Positions 1 to 11,239 are shown, counted from the first letter of the stretch. The stretch: DNA of 45,781 nucleotides from Nocardia carnea (GCF_029868855.1 NZ_JARWOV010000193.1:1-45781), one strand, 5' to 3'. The notes: generated from the sequence alone by a model not told the origin. Made by a program: numbers and translations.

Positions 1-476
1 CGGCGAATCCGGCTACGCCGACAAGACGCTCTCGGCGATGCGCGAGGCTTTCGGCGGGCATCACGAGTTGCCGGGCGAATAGGCGGCAGTCTTCAGGTCC
101 ACTACGTATTCGACCGGGCCGGTATTTGGCCCGGGCCCCGCCCCCCGGGGGGGGCCGGGCCCCCCCGGGGGTGGGCGGGGCCGGGGGATAAGGAGTGGGG
201 GGGGACCCCCCGCGCCCCCCCCCCGCCCCCCCCCCCCCCGGCCGCGCGCGCGGTGGGGGGCCGGGGGGGGTCCCTACCAACACCTATCCCCCCCGGCCCC
301 CCCACCCCGGGGGGGGGCCGGCCCCCGGCCGGGGGGGGCGGCCCGGCCCAAATACCGGCCCGGTCGAATACGTAGTGGACCTGAAGACTGCCGCCTATTC
401 GCCCGGCAACTCGTGATGCCCGCCGAAAGCCTCGCGCATCGCCGAGAGCGTCTTGTCGGCGTAGCCGGATTCGCCG
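1..476. repeat. Noisy fold-back inverted repeat at window edge (likely assembly artefact)
   Basis: Bases 1-129 are an exact reverse complement of bases 348-476, and both arms carry the last codons of gnd. The G/C-homopolymer stretch between them (130-347) is itself roughly palindromic about base 238, with many mismatches; for example, the gggataagg-type text on one side reappears in altered form on the other. A duplicated gene end joined head to head through error-rich G/C runs is what a hairpin-primed or fold-back read leaves at a contig end. A genuine long palindrome is possible but less likely. No gene should be called inside it apart from the 3' end of gnd on the right arm. Confidence 0.85.
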
Positions 477-1423
477 CGGGAGGCGAAGCGCTGGAACAGG
501 GCCGCGGAGAGAACGGGGGCGGGTACGCCGATATCGACCGCGGCGTCCAGGGTCCAGCGGCCTTCGCCGGAATCCGAGACGCGGCCGCCGAAGGAGTCCA
601 GGTTCGGGTCGGCATGCAGCTGTGCCGCGGTCAGATCGAGCAACCACGACGCCACCACCGAACCGCGCCGCCACACCTCGGTGACCTGCGCGATATCGAT
701 GTCGTAGCGGTAGTACTCGGGGTTTTCCAGCGGCGTCTCCTCGGCGGAGAACTCGCTCGCCGCGCGATTGCCGTAGTCGGCCTTGTGTAAAATGTTGAGG
801 CCTTCGGCGTACGCGGCCATCACGCCGTACTCGATCCCGTTGTGCACCATCTTCACGAAATGCCCGGCCCCCGCCGGACCGCAGTGCAGATACCCCTGCT
901 CGGCCGGGCTCGGTTCCCCTTCGCGGCCGGGTGTGCGGGGCGCGGCCGCCACACCGGGCGCGATTGCCTGCAGTAGCGGCTCCACCTTCCGGAACGGTTC
1001 CGGTTCGCCGCCGATCATCAGGCAGAAACCGCGCTCGCGGCCGACGACCCCGCCGGAGGTACCGATATCGAGGTAGTGGATGCCGAGTGGGTTCAGCTGC
1101 GCGGCGCGGGCGATATCGTCGTGGTAACGGCTGTTGCCGCCGTCGATCACGATATCGCCGGGTTCGAGCAGTTCGGCCAGTTGATCGATCACCGCGCCGG
1201 TCGCCCCGGCCGGGATCATCACCCAGACCACGCGCGGGGTGTCCAGCATCGCGAGGAATTCCCGCAGATCGGTACTGCCGCGGAAGCTGTCGCCGAGTTC
1301 GGCGGTGAGGTCGGTTATCACCTCCGGATGGCGTTCGCAGCCCACCGCGGTATGACCGGCCGCGACGGTCCGCCGCACGATATTTGCGCCCATCCGGCCG
1401 AGCCCGATCATGCCCAACTGCAT
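395..1423 (-). CDS. gnd: 6-phosphogluconate dehydrogenase, decarboxylating (Gnd, short form)
   Basis: Cytosolic pentose-phosphate enzyme that oxidises and decarboxylates 6-phosphogluconate to ribulose-5-phosphate. The 342-residue protein opens with the Rossmann dinucleotide motif GLGRMGAN. It continues with VIDGGNSRYHDD and a GTSGG substrate loop, then the catalytic helix GHFVKMVHNGIEYG with the conserved Lys and His-Asn. Its length fits the shorter GntZ/YqeC-type family rather than the ~470-residue form. The ATG at 1423 was chosen because AAAAGGGGA lies 8 bases upstream and the Rossmann fold starts at once. An upstream in-frame start would add ~58 unrelated residues. The gene end lies in the fold-back repeat, so the stop should be confirmed on clean sequence. 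Confidence 0.93.
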   Translation of the reverse strand: MQLGMIGLGRMGANIVRRTVAAGHTAVGCERHPEVITDLTAELGDSFRGSTDLREFLAMLDTPRVVWVMIPAGATGAVIDQLAELLEPGDIVIDGGNSRYHDDIARAAQLNPLGIHYLDIGTSGGVVGRERGFCLMIGGEPEPFRKVEPLLQAIAPGVAAAPRTPGREGEPSPAEQGYLHCGPAGAGHFVKMVHNGIEYGVMAAYAEGLNILHKADYGNRAASEFSAEETPLENPEYYRYDIDIAQVTEVWRRGSVVASWLLDLTAAQLHADPNLDSFGGRVSDSGEGRWTLDAAVDIGVPAPVLSAALFQRFASRGESGYADKTLSAMREAFGGHHELPGE

Positions 1424-1810
1424 CTCACGTCCCCTTTTCCCTGGGTTGGCGGTCCGGCTCGCATGTCGTAGTCGATTGTGCCCGCCGCCGCCGCGAACTT
1501 CTGTGCGCTCGGGTGTAACAACCTGTCGGCGGCACCGATATACGGGTTGGCTCCGTGTATTCGCCTGACCCCCGACCCGGCGACTGCACGGGGCCACTTC
1601 GCTGTCCGGACCAGAACCGCGCGGTGGCGTGCGGGCTGGTGCGCGGGTGTGGCCCGGCTACGGTGCGGTGTCTCAATTGAGTCACTGACCTGACCGCCAG
1701 ATGGCGCAGCTGTGATCGATCAGGCACTGAAGATTACAGTTCGGACAACTATCGTTGGCGAAGGCTCGCACCCGCGAGTCCCCGGACATATCGATTGGGG
1801 AGGACGGTTC
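1424..1810. other. Divergent intergenic region between gnd and the VanW gene
   Basis: 387 bases with no convincing gene. It must carry the promoters of two divergent genes. A short palindrome, CTCAATTGAG, lies at 1672-1681 in a locally AT-richer patch. It could be a regulator site but is too short to assign. Confidence 0.45.
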
Positions 1811-4291
1811 GTGAGCGGCGAATCGAACACCGACCGCGGCGACAGACACGACCCCGGCCGACCACAGCCGACCGACGGCGCCCTGTCCCAGCCGTCGCGT
1901 ACCGGTCGTGACCAGCAGGCACAGCCGCCCCTACAACCGAATCCGGCGGAAGCCGTCGCGCCCGGCTGGCGTGGCGGCAGTTCGTGGTTGAACCCGGCGA
2001 CGAATACGTCCGGCGAGGATCGCCCCGGTGCCTCCCCAGATTCTGTATCCGCGGGCTCGCCCACCCAAACCTCCGGCCCCACCCCCACTGTCTCCCGTCC
2101 GGCTGCCGCGCCGCTCGCGGCGGGCCATACCGGACCGGCCGCCGGTCCGGGGCAGACCGGGAACAGTGCCGACCCGGCCGGCCCGGATTTCGCCACTCGG
2201 CAGCTGCCGCGCAGCGGTCCCAATCCACCGCCCGGCGCCTACGCTGCCGCCGGCCCCGATTCCGACGCTCCCACCGAAGTCTTCGATTCCGCGGCACTCA
2301 CGCAGCGCCTGGCCGGTGAGGAGGCCGCCTGGTCGGCCTACCCCGATGACACCGCCGCCACCGATGCCCTCGCAAAGAGTGGCTCGGTCCCCCCGCCGCC
2401 ACCCCGGCCACCGCGCGGCCGCCCCGGTGGCTCGGGAGGCTCCGGTGACGACAGTGGAAACGGCGGAGACAAACGCCCGCTGTCCGGGGTCCGCGGCCGG
2501 TTACGCGATTCCGCCACCGCGCGCCGCGTGCTGGTGGCGGCCGCCGTCGTATTCGGCATAGCTATGGTGGGGTATATCGCCGACCTGGTGATGACCTCCG
2601 GCAACATCCCGCGCGGCGTGGAGGTCGCGGGAGTCGCGATCGGCGGGATGGACAAGGACCAGGCCCGCGCGAAGCTGCAGACCACCCTCGACGCCCGCTC
2701 CGGCGAAGAGGTCCCGGTGAAGATCGCCGATGTGCAGACCCAGCTGGTTCCCGGCGCCGCCGGCCTCGGCGTGGACTGGGACGCCACCTGGGAGCGGGTG
2801 GGTGGCCAGCCGCTCAATCCCGCGGCCCGGTTGCTGTCCTTCGTCGCCACCCGCGAGGTCACGGTGGCCAGCACGGTCGACGAGGCCGCGTTCGGGCGCA
2901 CGCTCGATGAACTGCGCGTACACGATCAACCACCGGTGGAGGGTGGTATCGCCTTCGAGGGCACGCGGCCGGTCGCGGTGGATCCGGTTCCCGGCCGGAT
3001 CTTGGATACGGCCGCGGCGCGGACCGTGCTCACCGACCAGTGGACCACAGCGAGCACCCTTGACCTGCCCGTCATCCCCGCACCGCCCGCGGTCCGGCGC
3101 GACGCCATCGAAAAGGCGCTGCACGAGATCGCCGAACCCGCGGTGAGCGCTCCGGTGGTGTACTCGGGTAAGGGCAGCGGAACCGCGACTCTGCACCCCG
3201 AGCAGATCGCGGCCATCGTCAGTTTCGTCCCGGACGGACACGGCGGTCTGCGGGTCGAATTCGACCACAAGGTGGCGACCGATCTGCTCGCTCCGCAGCT
3301 CGCCTCGACCGAGGTCGAGCCGAAGGACGCCACCTTCACCTTCTCCGGTACGCCCACCGTGGTCCCCGCCGTCGTCGGCGACAAGATCAACTGGCCGAAA
3401 TCGCTGGAGCAGTTGCCCGCGATGCTGGCCGCCGCCGGACCGCAGCGCACCACCGCGGCGATCTACGAACGGATCGAACCCAAGCTCACCACCCAGGCGG
3501 CGGAGTCGCTGGGAATCACCGAGGTGATGGGTGAGTTCACCACCAGCGGGTTCTCCGGTCCTTCGGGTGTGAACATCCGTACCGTCGCGCAAGAGGTGAA
3601 CGGCGCGGTCGTGAAACCCGGCGATACGTTCTCGCTGAACGGGCATACCGGCCCCCGCGGCGCTGCCGAGGGTTATGTGGAATCCGGCATCATCGACCAC
3701 GGCCGTCCCAGTACGGCGGTCGGCGGCGGGATCAGCCAGTTCGCCACCACCCTCTACAACGCGGCTTACTTCGCCGGGCTCGAGGACGCCGGCCACACCG
3801 AGCACAGCTACTACATCTCGCGTTATCCGGCGGCCCGGGAGGCCACCGTCTTCGACGGCGCGATCGACCTGCAATTCCGCAACAACAGTCCACACGGCGT
3901 GTACATCCAGGCTTTCGCGGACAGCTCCGAGGTGACGGTGCGGATCTGGGGCACCAAAACGGTGAACGTCGAATCCATCACCGGCGAGAAATCCAAGCCG
4001 ACCGAACCGGAGACCGTCACCCTCCCCGAGGGCGACGACTGTATCGCCTCGACGGGCGCCCCTGGTTTCACGATCTCCGACACCAGGGTGATCTCCGATA
4101 TCAATACCGGTCAGGAGATTTCCCGGCATACGCGGACGGTCAAATACGACCCGGTTCCCGAGGTGAAATGCGTTTCCCCGGACGACGAGAAATCCGACGA
4201 GGAACAGCCCGGGGGCACTCCGGAGCCGACGGCCGTGCCGAGCAGCGGCAACGAAGGCAGCCGGCCCACGAACAGGGCCGGAAACCGCTGA
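1811..4291 (+). CDS. VanW family membrane-anchored cell-wall protein (YoaR-like)
   Basis: Envelope protein of 826 residues from the GTG at 1811, which follows AGGA within GGGGAGGACG; an in-frame ATG at 1712 would add 33 residues with no homology signal. Residues 1-235 are a Pro/Ser/Gly/Ala-rich cytoplasmic region. One membrane segment follows at about 239-260 (VLVAAAVVFGIAMVGYIADL). The extracellular part has YoaR/PF12229-like putative peptidoglycan-binding modules at about 280-560, then a VanW domain at about 575-710 containing GDTFSLNGHTGPR and the signature GGGISQFATTLYNAAYFAGL. A Pro/Glu/Ser-rich tail ends the protein. VanW proteins accompany some glycopeptide-resistance clusters, but no van genes are present here. 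A wall-remodelling role is inferred; the biochemical function of VanW is unknown. Confidence 0.9.
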   Translation: MSGESNTDRGDRHDPGRPQPTDGALSQPSRTGRDQQAQPPLQPNPAEAVAPGWRGGSSWLNPATNTSGEDRPGASPDSVSAGSPTQTSGPTPTVSRPAAAPLAAGHTGPAAGPGQTGNSADPAGPDFATRQLPRSGPNPPPGAYAAAGPDSDAPTEVFDSAALTQRLAGEEAAWSAYPDDTAATDALAKSGSVPPPPPRPPRGRPGGSGGSGDDSGNGGDKRPLSGVRGRLRDSATARRVLVAAAVVFGIAMVGYIADLVMTSGNIPRGVEVAGVAIGGMDKDQARAKLQTTLDARSGEEVPVKIADVQTQLVPGAAGLGVDWDATWERVGGQPLNPAARLLSFVATREVTVASTVDEAAFGRTLDELRVHDQPPVEGGIAFEGTRPVAVDPVPGRILDTAAARTVLTDQWTTASTLDLPVIPAPPAVRRDAIEKALHEIAEPAVSAPVVYSGKGSGTATLHPEQIAAIVSFVPDGHGGLRVEFDHKVATDLLAPQLASTEVEPKDATFTFSGTPTVVPAVVGDKINWPKSLEQLPAMLAAAGPQRTTAAIYERIEPKLTTQAAESLGITEVMGEFTTSGFSGPSGVNIRTVAQEVNGAVVKPGDTFSLNGHTGPRGAAEGYVESGIIDHGRPSTAVGGGISQFATTLYNAAYFAGLEDAGHTEHSYYISRYPAAREATVFDGAIDLQFRNNSPHGVYIQAFADSSEVTVRIWGTKTVNVESITGEKSKPTEPETVTLPEGDDCIASTGAPGFTISDTRVISDINTGQEISRHTRTVKYDPVPEVKCVSPDDEKSDEEQPGGTPEPTAVPSSGNEGSRPTNRAGNR

Positions 4292-4316
4292 CGCACCGCT
4301 GAAAGCCCGGGCCGGT

Positions 4317-4336
4317 CGGCAGTTCGTCGACTGCCG
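4317..4336. terminator. Possible bidirectional hairpin between convergent genes
   Basis: CGGCAGT and ACTGCCG form a 7-bp stem around TCGTCG between the stop codons of the convergent VanW and DUF4185 genes. There is no T-tract, so this is only a candidate. The rest of the 311-base gap (4292-4602) shows no gene I can support. Confidence 0.35.
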
Positions 4337-4602
4337 GCGCTCGGGGCAGCCGTCGCCGTCTTGTGCAGGTCACCGGTTCCCCTGGAGCGACGCTCGGGCC
4401 ATGTCGAACGGTCCGAACCACCGCGATGCCGGCCCGGTACACCGCGAGCGGTCCGTGCAGATGGCGATCTCCACGCCCGCGGTATCGAGCGAGGCAGCCC
4501 AGGGCCGGATCGGTCGAGAGCCGGTGGGCGGTTGCGCTGCCGGTCTCTGCGGTGACCGGCCGTGGCAGGCAGCTCGCCGACGACTTTCGACGCCCGGGCC
4601 GC

Positions 4603-5694
4603 CTACAGCGGTGTGCGCATCAGCAGGACGTTGTACTGCCGGTGCACGGTGAGCAGGAAGTACAGGTCGCTGCCGGTCTGGTAGGGGAAGATCATGGGCG
4701 CGTAGGCGGTGGGCAGGGAAGCCGCCTCCAGCAGTACCCGCGGTGTACTCCAGGGACCTTCCGGGGTGTCCGCCGTGCGCAACACCACCGAGTTGTGCGG
4801 GTCGGTCGTCAGCATCACGTATTTGCGCAGATGATCGTTCCACTGAACCGACAGTTCGGCGACACCTTCGACGATCGGCGTCGACGCCACGGGGTCGTTC
4901 ATCTTCCAGCCGCGGCCGTCCCAGTACTCGTAGGCATCGATATTCGCGATCTCGGCCTCACGCACCCGGGAGATGTAGCCGGCATTGCCGCGCCCGGCCG
5001 CGGTGCCGTACCGGTACACATACCCATCGGCCTTGACGAATGCGTTCTGCTGAAAACGTTCGTGGCCGCCGACATTGGCCCGGCGGGTGGTCGGCAGCTG
5101 CGCCCAGGTCCGGCCGCCGTCACCGGACGAGGCGAGGGTGGCGAAGTTGGTGGTCCACTTGCCGTGATCGCCCCATTCCTTCACCGACATCATGCTCATG
5201 TACTGCACACCGCCCACCGCGACCCCCGCGGTCGGGATCAGGCTGATCTCGATACCGGGAATCTTCGGGCTGGGCAGCGGGTTCGGGACCGCGCCGTCGA
5301 AGATTATGCCCTGTGACGGGTCCTTGGTGCGGCTGTGGAAGAGCGCGTTGCTGCTCCACGCCCAGGCGCTGCCCGCCAGCAGGTTGGGGATACCGAGGCC
5401 CGCGGAATCACCGAACGCGGTGATCATGGTCCCGGCGCCGTCGTCCCACATCACCCCGAGATCGGTGCCGAGCACGTTCACCCGCTCGGTTCTGTTGGGG
5501 CTGTCCATCCCGGTCACCTGGAAGACGGCCTGGGTTTCGCCCGGGAGCTGCGGTAGGCCGCGCGGCTCGCCGTTGATACCCGGAATGGGGTTCACATTGT
5601 TGGGGTCCGCTGCGGCCGGACCGGCCAGGACGAGTGCCGCGGCAGCACCCACTATCCCGGCGCGCACGAGTACGGACAGCGGGTGGCGAGTCAT
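4603..5694 (-). CDS. Secreted DUF4185 domain protein, copy 1
   Basis: A 363-residue exported protein of unknown function. A Sec signal peptide (hydrophobic segment ending in AGPAAADP) is followed by a DUF4185 domain filling the rest of the protein: NVLGTDLGVMWDDG, AFGDSAGLG, YMSMMSVKEWG and a C-terminal FPYQTGSDLYFLLTVH block. DUF4185 is predicted to adopt a beta-propeller resembling glycosidase/sialidase folds; a glycan-related role is inference. The start is supported by AGGAGGA 10 bases upstream. It lies 39 bases downstream of the FAD monooxygenase on the same strand, so the two are probably cotranscribed. A clear paralogue lies at 12625-13731. Confidence 0.88.
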   Translation of the reverse strand: MTRHPLSVLVRAGIVGAAAALVLAGPAAADPNNVNPIPGINGEPRGLPQLPGETQAVFQVTGMDSPNRTERVNVLGTDLGVMWDDGAGTMITAFGDSAGLGIPNLLAGSAWAWSSNALFHSRTKDPSQGIIFDGAVPNPLPSPKIPGIEISLIPTAGVAVGGVQYMSMMSVKEWGDHGKWTTNFATLASSGDGGRTWAQLPTTRRANVGGHERFQQNAFVKADGYVYRYGTAAGRGNAGYISRVREAEIANIDAYEYWDGRGWKMNDPVASTPIVEGVAELSVQWNDHLRKYVMLTTDPHNSVVLRTADTPEGPWSTPRVLLEAASLPTAYAPMIFPYQTGSDLYFLLTVHRQYNVLLMRTPL

Positions 5695-5733
5695 TCTCGA
5701 TTGTCCTCCTGCGGAACTGCGCGGTTCTGCGGG

Positions 5734-7266
<1,533 letters not shown>

Positions 7267-7433
7267 TCATTCTGCGGTACCACCGGGGCCTTGCCGCAAG
7301 ACCCCCTGTGCGATATATGTTGAAGTGGGGAGGGATTCGAAGAGCTCTTATCGAACGGCTGTGTGCCCGCACCGGCTCGTGGGATTCGTTCGGCTGTGAG
7401 ACGTTCAGCCCACCGCGGACGCCGGGCAGTTCA

Positions 7434-7468
7434 CAAAAAACCGGCGGCCCGGATATACGGGCCGCCGG
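7434..7468 (-). terminator. Intrinsic (Rho-independent) terminator of fadE5
   Basis: A perfect 11-bp stem, CCGGCGGCCCG / CGGGCCGCCGG (7441-7451 and 7458-7468), encloses the 6-base loop GATATA. Read on the minus strand it lies 22 bases after the fadE5 stop and is followed directly by TTTTTT (complement of 7435-7440). Such a canonical hairpin plus U-tract is uncommon in GC-rich actinobacteria. The rest of the 301-base gap 7189-7489 holds no gene I can support. Confidence 0.85.
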
Positions 7469-7489
7469 CGGAGAGCGTTTCTCAGCGGA

Positions 7490-9325
7490 TCAGAACGCCG
7501 CCTCGTCCAGCTCCATGATGTCGTTGTCCAGGTTCGACAGGATGGTGCGGGTGGCGGTCAGTTCCGGCAGGACATTGCGGGCGAAGAACTGCGCCACACC
7601 GACCTTGCCCTGATAGAAGGCCTTGTCCGCGCCTTCCGCGCCGGCGTCCAGCGCGGCACCGGCGACCTCGGCCTGCCGCAGCAGCTGCCAGCCGATCAGC
7701 AGATCGCCGACCGAGAGCAGGAAGCGCACCGAACCCAGACCCACCTTGTACAGCTCATCGGTCTGCTCCTGGGCACCCATCAGGTGGCCGGTGAGGGTGG
7801 CGGCCATGGCCTGCACATCCTCGAGCGCGGTCGCGAGCAGCTTGCGCTCGGCCTTGAGCCGGCCGTTGCCCGCCTCGGAGTCGATGAACTTCTGGATCTG
7901 TCCGGCCACATGACCGAGTGCGACACCGCGGTCGCGAGCGATCTTGCGGAAGAAGAAGTCCTGCGCCTGGATGGCGGTGGTGCCCTCGTACAGCGAGTCG
8001 ATCTTGGCGTCCCGGATGTACTGCTCGATCGGGTAATCCTGCAGGAAGCCGGAACCGCCCAGGGTCTGCAGCGATTCGGTGAGGTACTGGTAGGCCCGTT
8101 CGGAACCCACACCCTTCACGATCGGCAGCAGCAGATCGTTGACCCGCGCCGCGAGATCGGCATCGGCACCGGAAACGGCCGCGGCGACATCGGCGTCCTG
8201 GTGGGCCGCGGTGTACAGATACACCGCGCGCAGGCCCTCGGCGTACGCCTTCTGGGTGGCCAGGCTGCGCCGCACATCCGGGTGGTGGGTGATGGTGACG
8301 CGCGGCGCGGTCTTGTCCGACATCTGGGTCAGGTCGGCGCCCTGCACACGCTGCTTGGCGTAGTCGAGCGCGTTCAGGTAGCCGGTGGACAGGGTCGCGA
8401 TGGCCTTGGTGCCCACCATCATCCGCGCGTGCTCGATGACCTCGAACATCTGCGCGATACCCTTGTGGACCTCGCCCACGAGCCAGCCCTTGGCGGGGAT
8501 GCCGTGGCCGCCGAAGGTGACCTCACAGGTGGCCGAAACCTTCAGGCCCATCTTGTGTTCGACATTGGTGACGAACACACCGTTGCGCTCGCCCAGTTCG
8601 CCGGTTTCGTGGTCGAAGTGGAATTTCGGTACGAAGAACAGCGACAGGCCCTTGGTGCCAGGGCCGGCGCCCTCGGGGCGGGCGAGCACCAGATGCATGA
8701 TGTTCGGGAAGAGGTCGTCGGAGTCGGCCGAGGTGATGAAGCGTTTCACGCCCTCGATATGCCAGGAGCCGTCCTCCTGCTGGACCGCCTTGGTACGGCC
8801 CGCGCCCACATCGGAGCCGGCATCGGGCTCGGTGAGCACCATGGTGGCGCCCCAGCCCTGCTCGACGGCGATCTTGGCCCACTTCTTCTGCTCTTCGGTG
8901 GCGTTGTTGTAGAAGATATTCGCGAAACCGGGGCCGGCGGCGTACATGAAGGCCGCGGGCTGCGCGCCGAGGATCAGTTCGGCGATGGCCCAGTAGGCGG
9001 TACGCGGGATGTCGATACCACCCAGTTCAGGGTCGACGGAGAAGGTGTCCCAGCCGCCTTCCTGCAGCGTCCGGTAGCTCTTCTTGAACGACTCGGGAAG
9101 GGTGACCGTATGGGTTGCCGGGTCGAAGACCGGCGGATTGCGGTCGGCGTCGGCGAAGGATTCACCCAGCGGGCCTTCGGCCAGGCGACGCACCTCGTTG
9201 AGCATCTCCTTGACGGTGTCGGCGTCCAGGTCGCCGTAGGCGCCGGACTCCAGGATCTTGTCCAGACCGAGGACCTCGAAGAGGTTGAACTCCAGGTCGC
9301 GGACGTTGCTCTTGTAATGACCCAT
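7490..9325 (-). CDS. fadE5: Long-chain acyl-CoA dehydrogenase FadE5-like
   Basis: FAD-dependent enzyme that introduces the alpha,beta double bond in acyl-CoA at the first step of beta-oxidation; electrons go to ETF. The 611-residue length, with a C-terminal extension beyond the usual ~380-residue core, is typical of the FadE5 (Rv0244c) group. The N-terminus [17 protein letters not shown] is characteristic. Core motifs are [15 protein letters not shown] and [10 protein letters not shown] (substrate/FAD loop), and [19 protein letters not shown], whose Glu is the expected catalytic base. The ATG at 9325 is preferred over a GTG at 9337 because GGAGAG lies 11 bases before the ATG but touches the GTG. 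It is followed by an intrinsic terminator and preceded by an operator-like pair shared with etfD. Confidence 0.92.
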   Translation of the reverse strand: MGHYKSNVRDLEFNLFEVLGLDKILESGAYGDLDADTVKEMLNEVRRLAEGPLGESFADADRNPPVFDPATHTVTLPESFKKSYRTLQEGGWDTFSVDPELGGIDIPRTAYWAIAELILGAQPAAFMYAAGPGFANIFYNNATEEQKKWAKIAVEQGWGATMVLTEPDAGSDVGAGRTKAVQQEDGSWHIEGVKRFITSADSDDLFPNIMHLVLARPEGAGPGTKGLSLFFVPKFHFDHETGELGERNGVFVTNVEHKMGLKVSATCEVTFGGHGIPAKGWLVGEVHKGIAQMFEVIEHARMMVGTKAIATLSTGYLNALDYAKQRVQGADLTQMSDKTAPRVTITHHPDVRRSLATQKAYAEGLRAVYLYTAAHQDADVAAAVSGADADLAARVNDLLLPIVKGVGSERAYQYLTESLQTLGGSGFLQDYPIEQYIRDAKIDSLYEGTTAIQAQDFFFRKIARDRGVALGHVAGQIQKFIDSEAGNGRLKAERKLLATALEDVQAMAATLTGHLMGAQEQTDELYKVGLGSVRFLLSVGDLLIGWQLLRQAEVAGAALDAGAEGADKAFYQGKVGVAQFFARNVLPELTATRTILSNLDNDIMELDEAAF

Positions 9326-9419
9326 TGTGATACTCACTCTCCGTTGAGTCGGGTGCGGTCGGTGTGGTTAGCCGTTCCCGCCCGTTGTTGCCACCGGGTA
9401 GCTACCGGAACACGGCAGG

Positions 9420-9460
9420 CTACTCGCGGGTAACTTACTACCTATATTACCGACGGGTAA
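9420..9460 (-). promoter_or_regulatory. Operator-like repeats upstream of fadE5, shared with etfD
   Basis: Read in the fadE5 direction, two degenerate palindromes lie about 95-135 bases before the start: TTACCCGTCGGTAA (9447-9460) and TTACCCGCGAGTAG (9420-9433). The second sits in AGTTACCCGCGAGTA, which differs by one base from AGTTACCGGCGAGTA upstream of etfD (44529-44543). The pattern suits a dimeric TetR-type repressor. The remainder of the 413-base gap 9326-9738 holds no gene I can support. Confidence 0.55.
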
Positions 9461-9738
9461 GGCGGTCGGCAAAGCTTTCCGCGGCAATGTGACGCGCGGA
9501 ACAAGCTACGGCCCCTTGACCTGCGCAAATAGCCGGTTGGAGACCGCCCCCGGCCGCATAGCGACGCGAAAAAGGCCCACCGGCACCGTTCCTGGGCTCG
9601 GGCCGGACCGACGCCACGACCTCCGCCGAAACTTGCCGTCATCAGGTAATTCCATTCCGTGCGGTACCTCGATCTACCGGCGCGTGGCAGTGGGCGCGGC
9701 CCCGGTGTACCCGGTACCGCAGTCGTTAGGGTGAGGGT

Positions 9739-10338
9739 GTGCGGATCGAGACGAGCGCGGGGCCCGCCGAAGCCGAGATCGACCACCCGGACGACCCCGC
9801 CTTCCTGCTGGTATTCACCCACGGAGCCGGTGGCGGCGTGGACAGCCGCGACATCATGACGGTGCGCGATACGGCGCTCGCCGCGGGCGGCGTGGTGGCC
9901 CGGGTGCTCCAGCCCTATCGGGTGGCCGGCCGCCGTGCGCCCGGTAAGCCGGAACCGCAGGACAGATCCTGGATCGAGCTGGTCGCCGCCCTGCGCTCGG
10001 ACCTCGGGCCCGATCTACCGCTGGTGCAGGGCGGCCGCAGCAACGGGGCGCGGGTCGCCTGCCGGACCGCCGGCGCACTCGGCGCCCACGGCATCGTGGC
10101 GGTGTCCTTCCCGCTGCATCCGCCCGGGAAACCGGAGAAATCCCGGCGCGAGGAATTACTGGCCGCCGCACCGGCCGAGGTGGTGGTGATCAACGGCGGC
10201 AGCGACCCGTTCGGAATTCCGGACCCGGCGGACGCCACGGAGGTGCGTGTCATCACCGGGCAACCGCATTCGTTCACCAAGGGATTCGACACGATCGCCG
10301 AAACCCTCGCGCCGTGGTTCCGGCGCTGGAGCCGGTGA
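9739..10338 (+). CDS. Alpha/beta hydrolase of the KANL3/Tex30 type
   Basis: A 199-residue cytosolic protein. FLLVFTHGAGGGVDSRD is the first strand and oxyanion loop, and LPLVQGGRSNGARVACRTA carries a nucleophile elbow (GGRSNGAR) with Ser as probable nucleophile. VVINGGSDPFGIP supplies the acid-strand Asp, and ITGQPHSFTKGF the His. This order is that of the Tex30/KANL3-type dienelactone-hydrolase-like family. The substrate is unknown. The GTG at 9739 begins right at the folded domain; no strong ribosome site is visible, so the start is moderately certain. It is transcribed divergently from fadE5 and stands alone. Confidence 0.82.
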   Translation: MRIETSAGPAEAEIDHPDDPAFLLVFTHGAGGGVDSRDIMTVRDTALAAGGVVARVLQPYRVAGRRAPGKPEPQDRSWIELVAALRSDLGPDLPLVQGGRSNGARVACRTAGALGAHGIVAVSFPLHPPGKPEKSRREELLAAAPAEVVVINGGSDPFGIPDPADATEVRVITGQPHSFTKGFDTIAETLAPWFRRWSR

Positions 10339-10579
10339 GACCACCGCCTGATCCGAGCAGACCGCGCCGGTGCACGGGCGTGGGTACGACCGTGCCGGGC
10401 GGCATCCGCGGGGCGCCGGTGTGGGTGGTCGGAGGTTCGCCGCGGCCGGGGCGCGCCAGTCGGCCTCGGCCGTGACAGCGGCCCGTGAAGGCGTCGACGC
10501 CTGGCGTGGGCACACCTGCTGCGCCAACCCTCTGGTCGGCGTCGAGAGCTTGCGGAGGGTGCCGCCTGCGTGCTCCGGG

Positions 10580-11239
10580 CTACTGGACCGGTTTGGTGGC
10601 GACCACGAGGGCGTCGATCGCGTCGCCCGCTTCGGTCGGCCGCATGATCTGCTGAGCGGTATCGATCTGCAGACCGGCGTCGTCGCCCAGGTCGGCGACC
10701 ACATCCTCCGGCGTGAAAAGGATGGCCGGATCCTGCGGACCGCCGTGTCCCCGTTCGGGATTCGTGCTGTCGTGCCCGAGTACCAGCAGCATCCCGCCGG
10801 GCGTGAGCAGATCCGCCGCCCGGCGGAGCATCTCCTGCCGCTGGGCGGCAGGTAGGTGCAGGAACACCATCAGGACCAGTTCGTACGGCCCGCCGATATC
10901 CACATCCGGTTCGGTGAGATCGGCGCACTGCCAGGTGATCCGCTCCCGGATCGATCGGGCCAGCCGCGTTGCCACCGTGCGTCCCTTGTCGATCCCGACC
11001 TGGGAGAAATCCACCGCGTGCACCTGCCAGCCGTGGGTGGCCAGCCACAGTGCGTTGCGGCCCTCGCCGCAGGCCAGATCCAATGCGCGCGGGAATTCGG
11101 GCACCGTGCCGTCCGGGCCCGGCAGGCGCGGTATCCGCCGGTCGAGTCCGTGCACGAACTCCACCACCGTGTTGTTCGGCGGTGCGCCCCACACCAGTTC
11201 GCTCTGCACATACCGCGCATCCCATTCGGCCGCGTCCAT
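10580..11239 (-). CDS. Class I SAM-dependent methyltransferase
   Basis: A 219-residue Rossmann-fold methyltransferase. Motif I is ALDLACGEGRNALWLA, followed by the acidic end of strand 2 (VHAVDFS). WQCADLTEPD is the motif II region, LVLMVFLHLPAAQRQEMLR matches motif IV/post-IV, and LLTPGGMLLVLGHD matches motif V/VI. The N-terminus WDARYVQSELVWGAPPN resembles the tellurite-resistance/thiopurine methyltransferase-like group, but the substrate cannot be assigned. Downstream on the same strand lies only noncoding sequence up to the convergent hydrolase gene (10339-10579). The esterase-like gene upstream ends 54 bases before this start, so cotranscription is possible. Confidence 0.85.
   Translation of the reverse strand: MDAAEWDARYVQSELVWGAPPNNTVVEFVHGLDRRIPRLPGPDGTVPEFPRALDLACGEGRNALWLATHGWQVHAVDFSQVGIDKGRTVATRLARSIRERITWQCADLTEPDVDIGGPYELVLMVFLHLPAAQRQEMLRRAADLLTPGGMLLVLGHDSTNPERGHGGPQDPAILFTPEDVVADLGDDAGLQIDTAQQIMRPTEAGDAIDALVVATKPVQ

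Noticed and set aside
102..674. Gly/Pro-rich frames across the fold-back region
   Set aside because: They arise from G/C homopolymers in a probable assembly artefact.
1672..1681. CTCAATTGAG palindrome as an operator
   Set aside because: A 10-bp palindrome is too short to stand out without conservation data.
2501..4129. Long minus-strand frame opposite the VanW gene
   Set aside because: Arg/Gly/Asp-rich shadow translation without motifs; the plus strand carries the VanW signature.
1811..4291. Vancomycin-resistance gene
   Set aside because: VanW domains occur in many wall proteins; no vanHAX or regulator genes are present.
7784..9433. Long plus-strand frame opposite fadE5
   Set aside because: Shadow of the acyl-CoA dehydrogenase gene, with no family match and no ribosome site.
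9442..9822. Minus-strand 126-codon frame upstream of the Tex30-like gene
   Set aside because: Arg/Gly/Pro-rich translation, no ribosome site, and it overlaps the start of a well-supported plus-strand gene.
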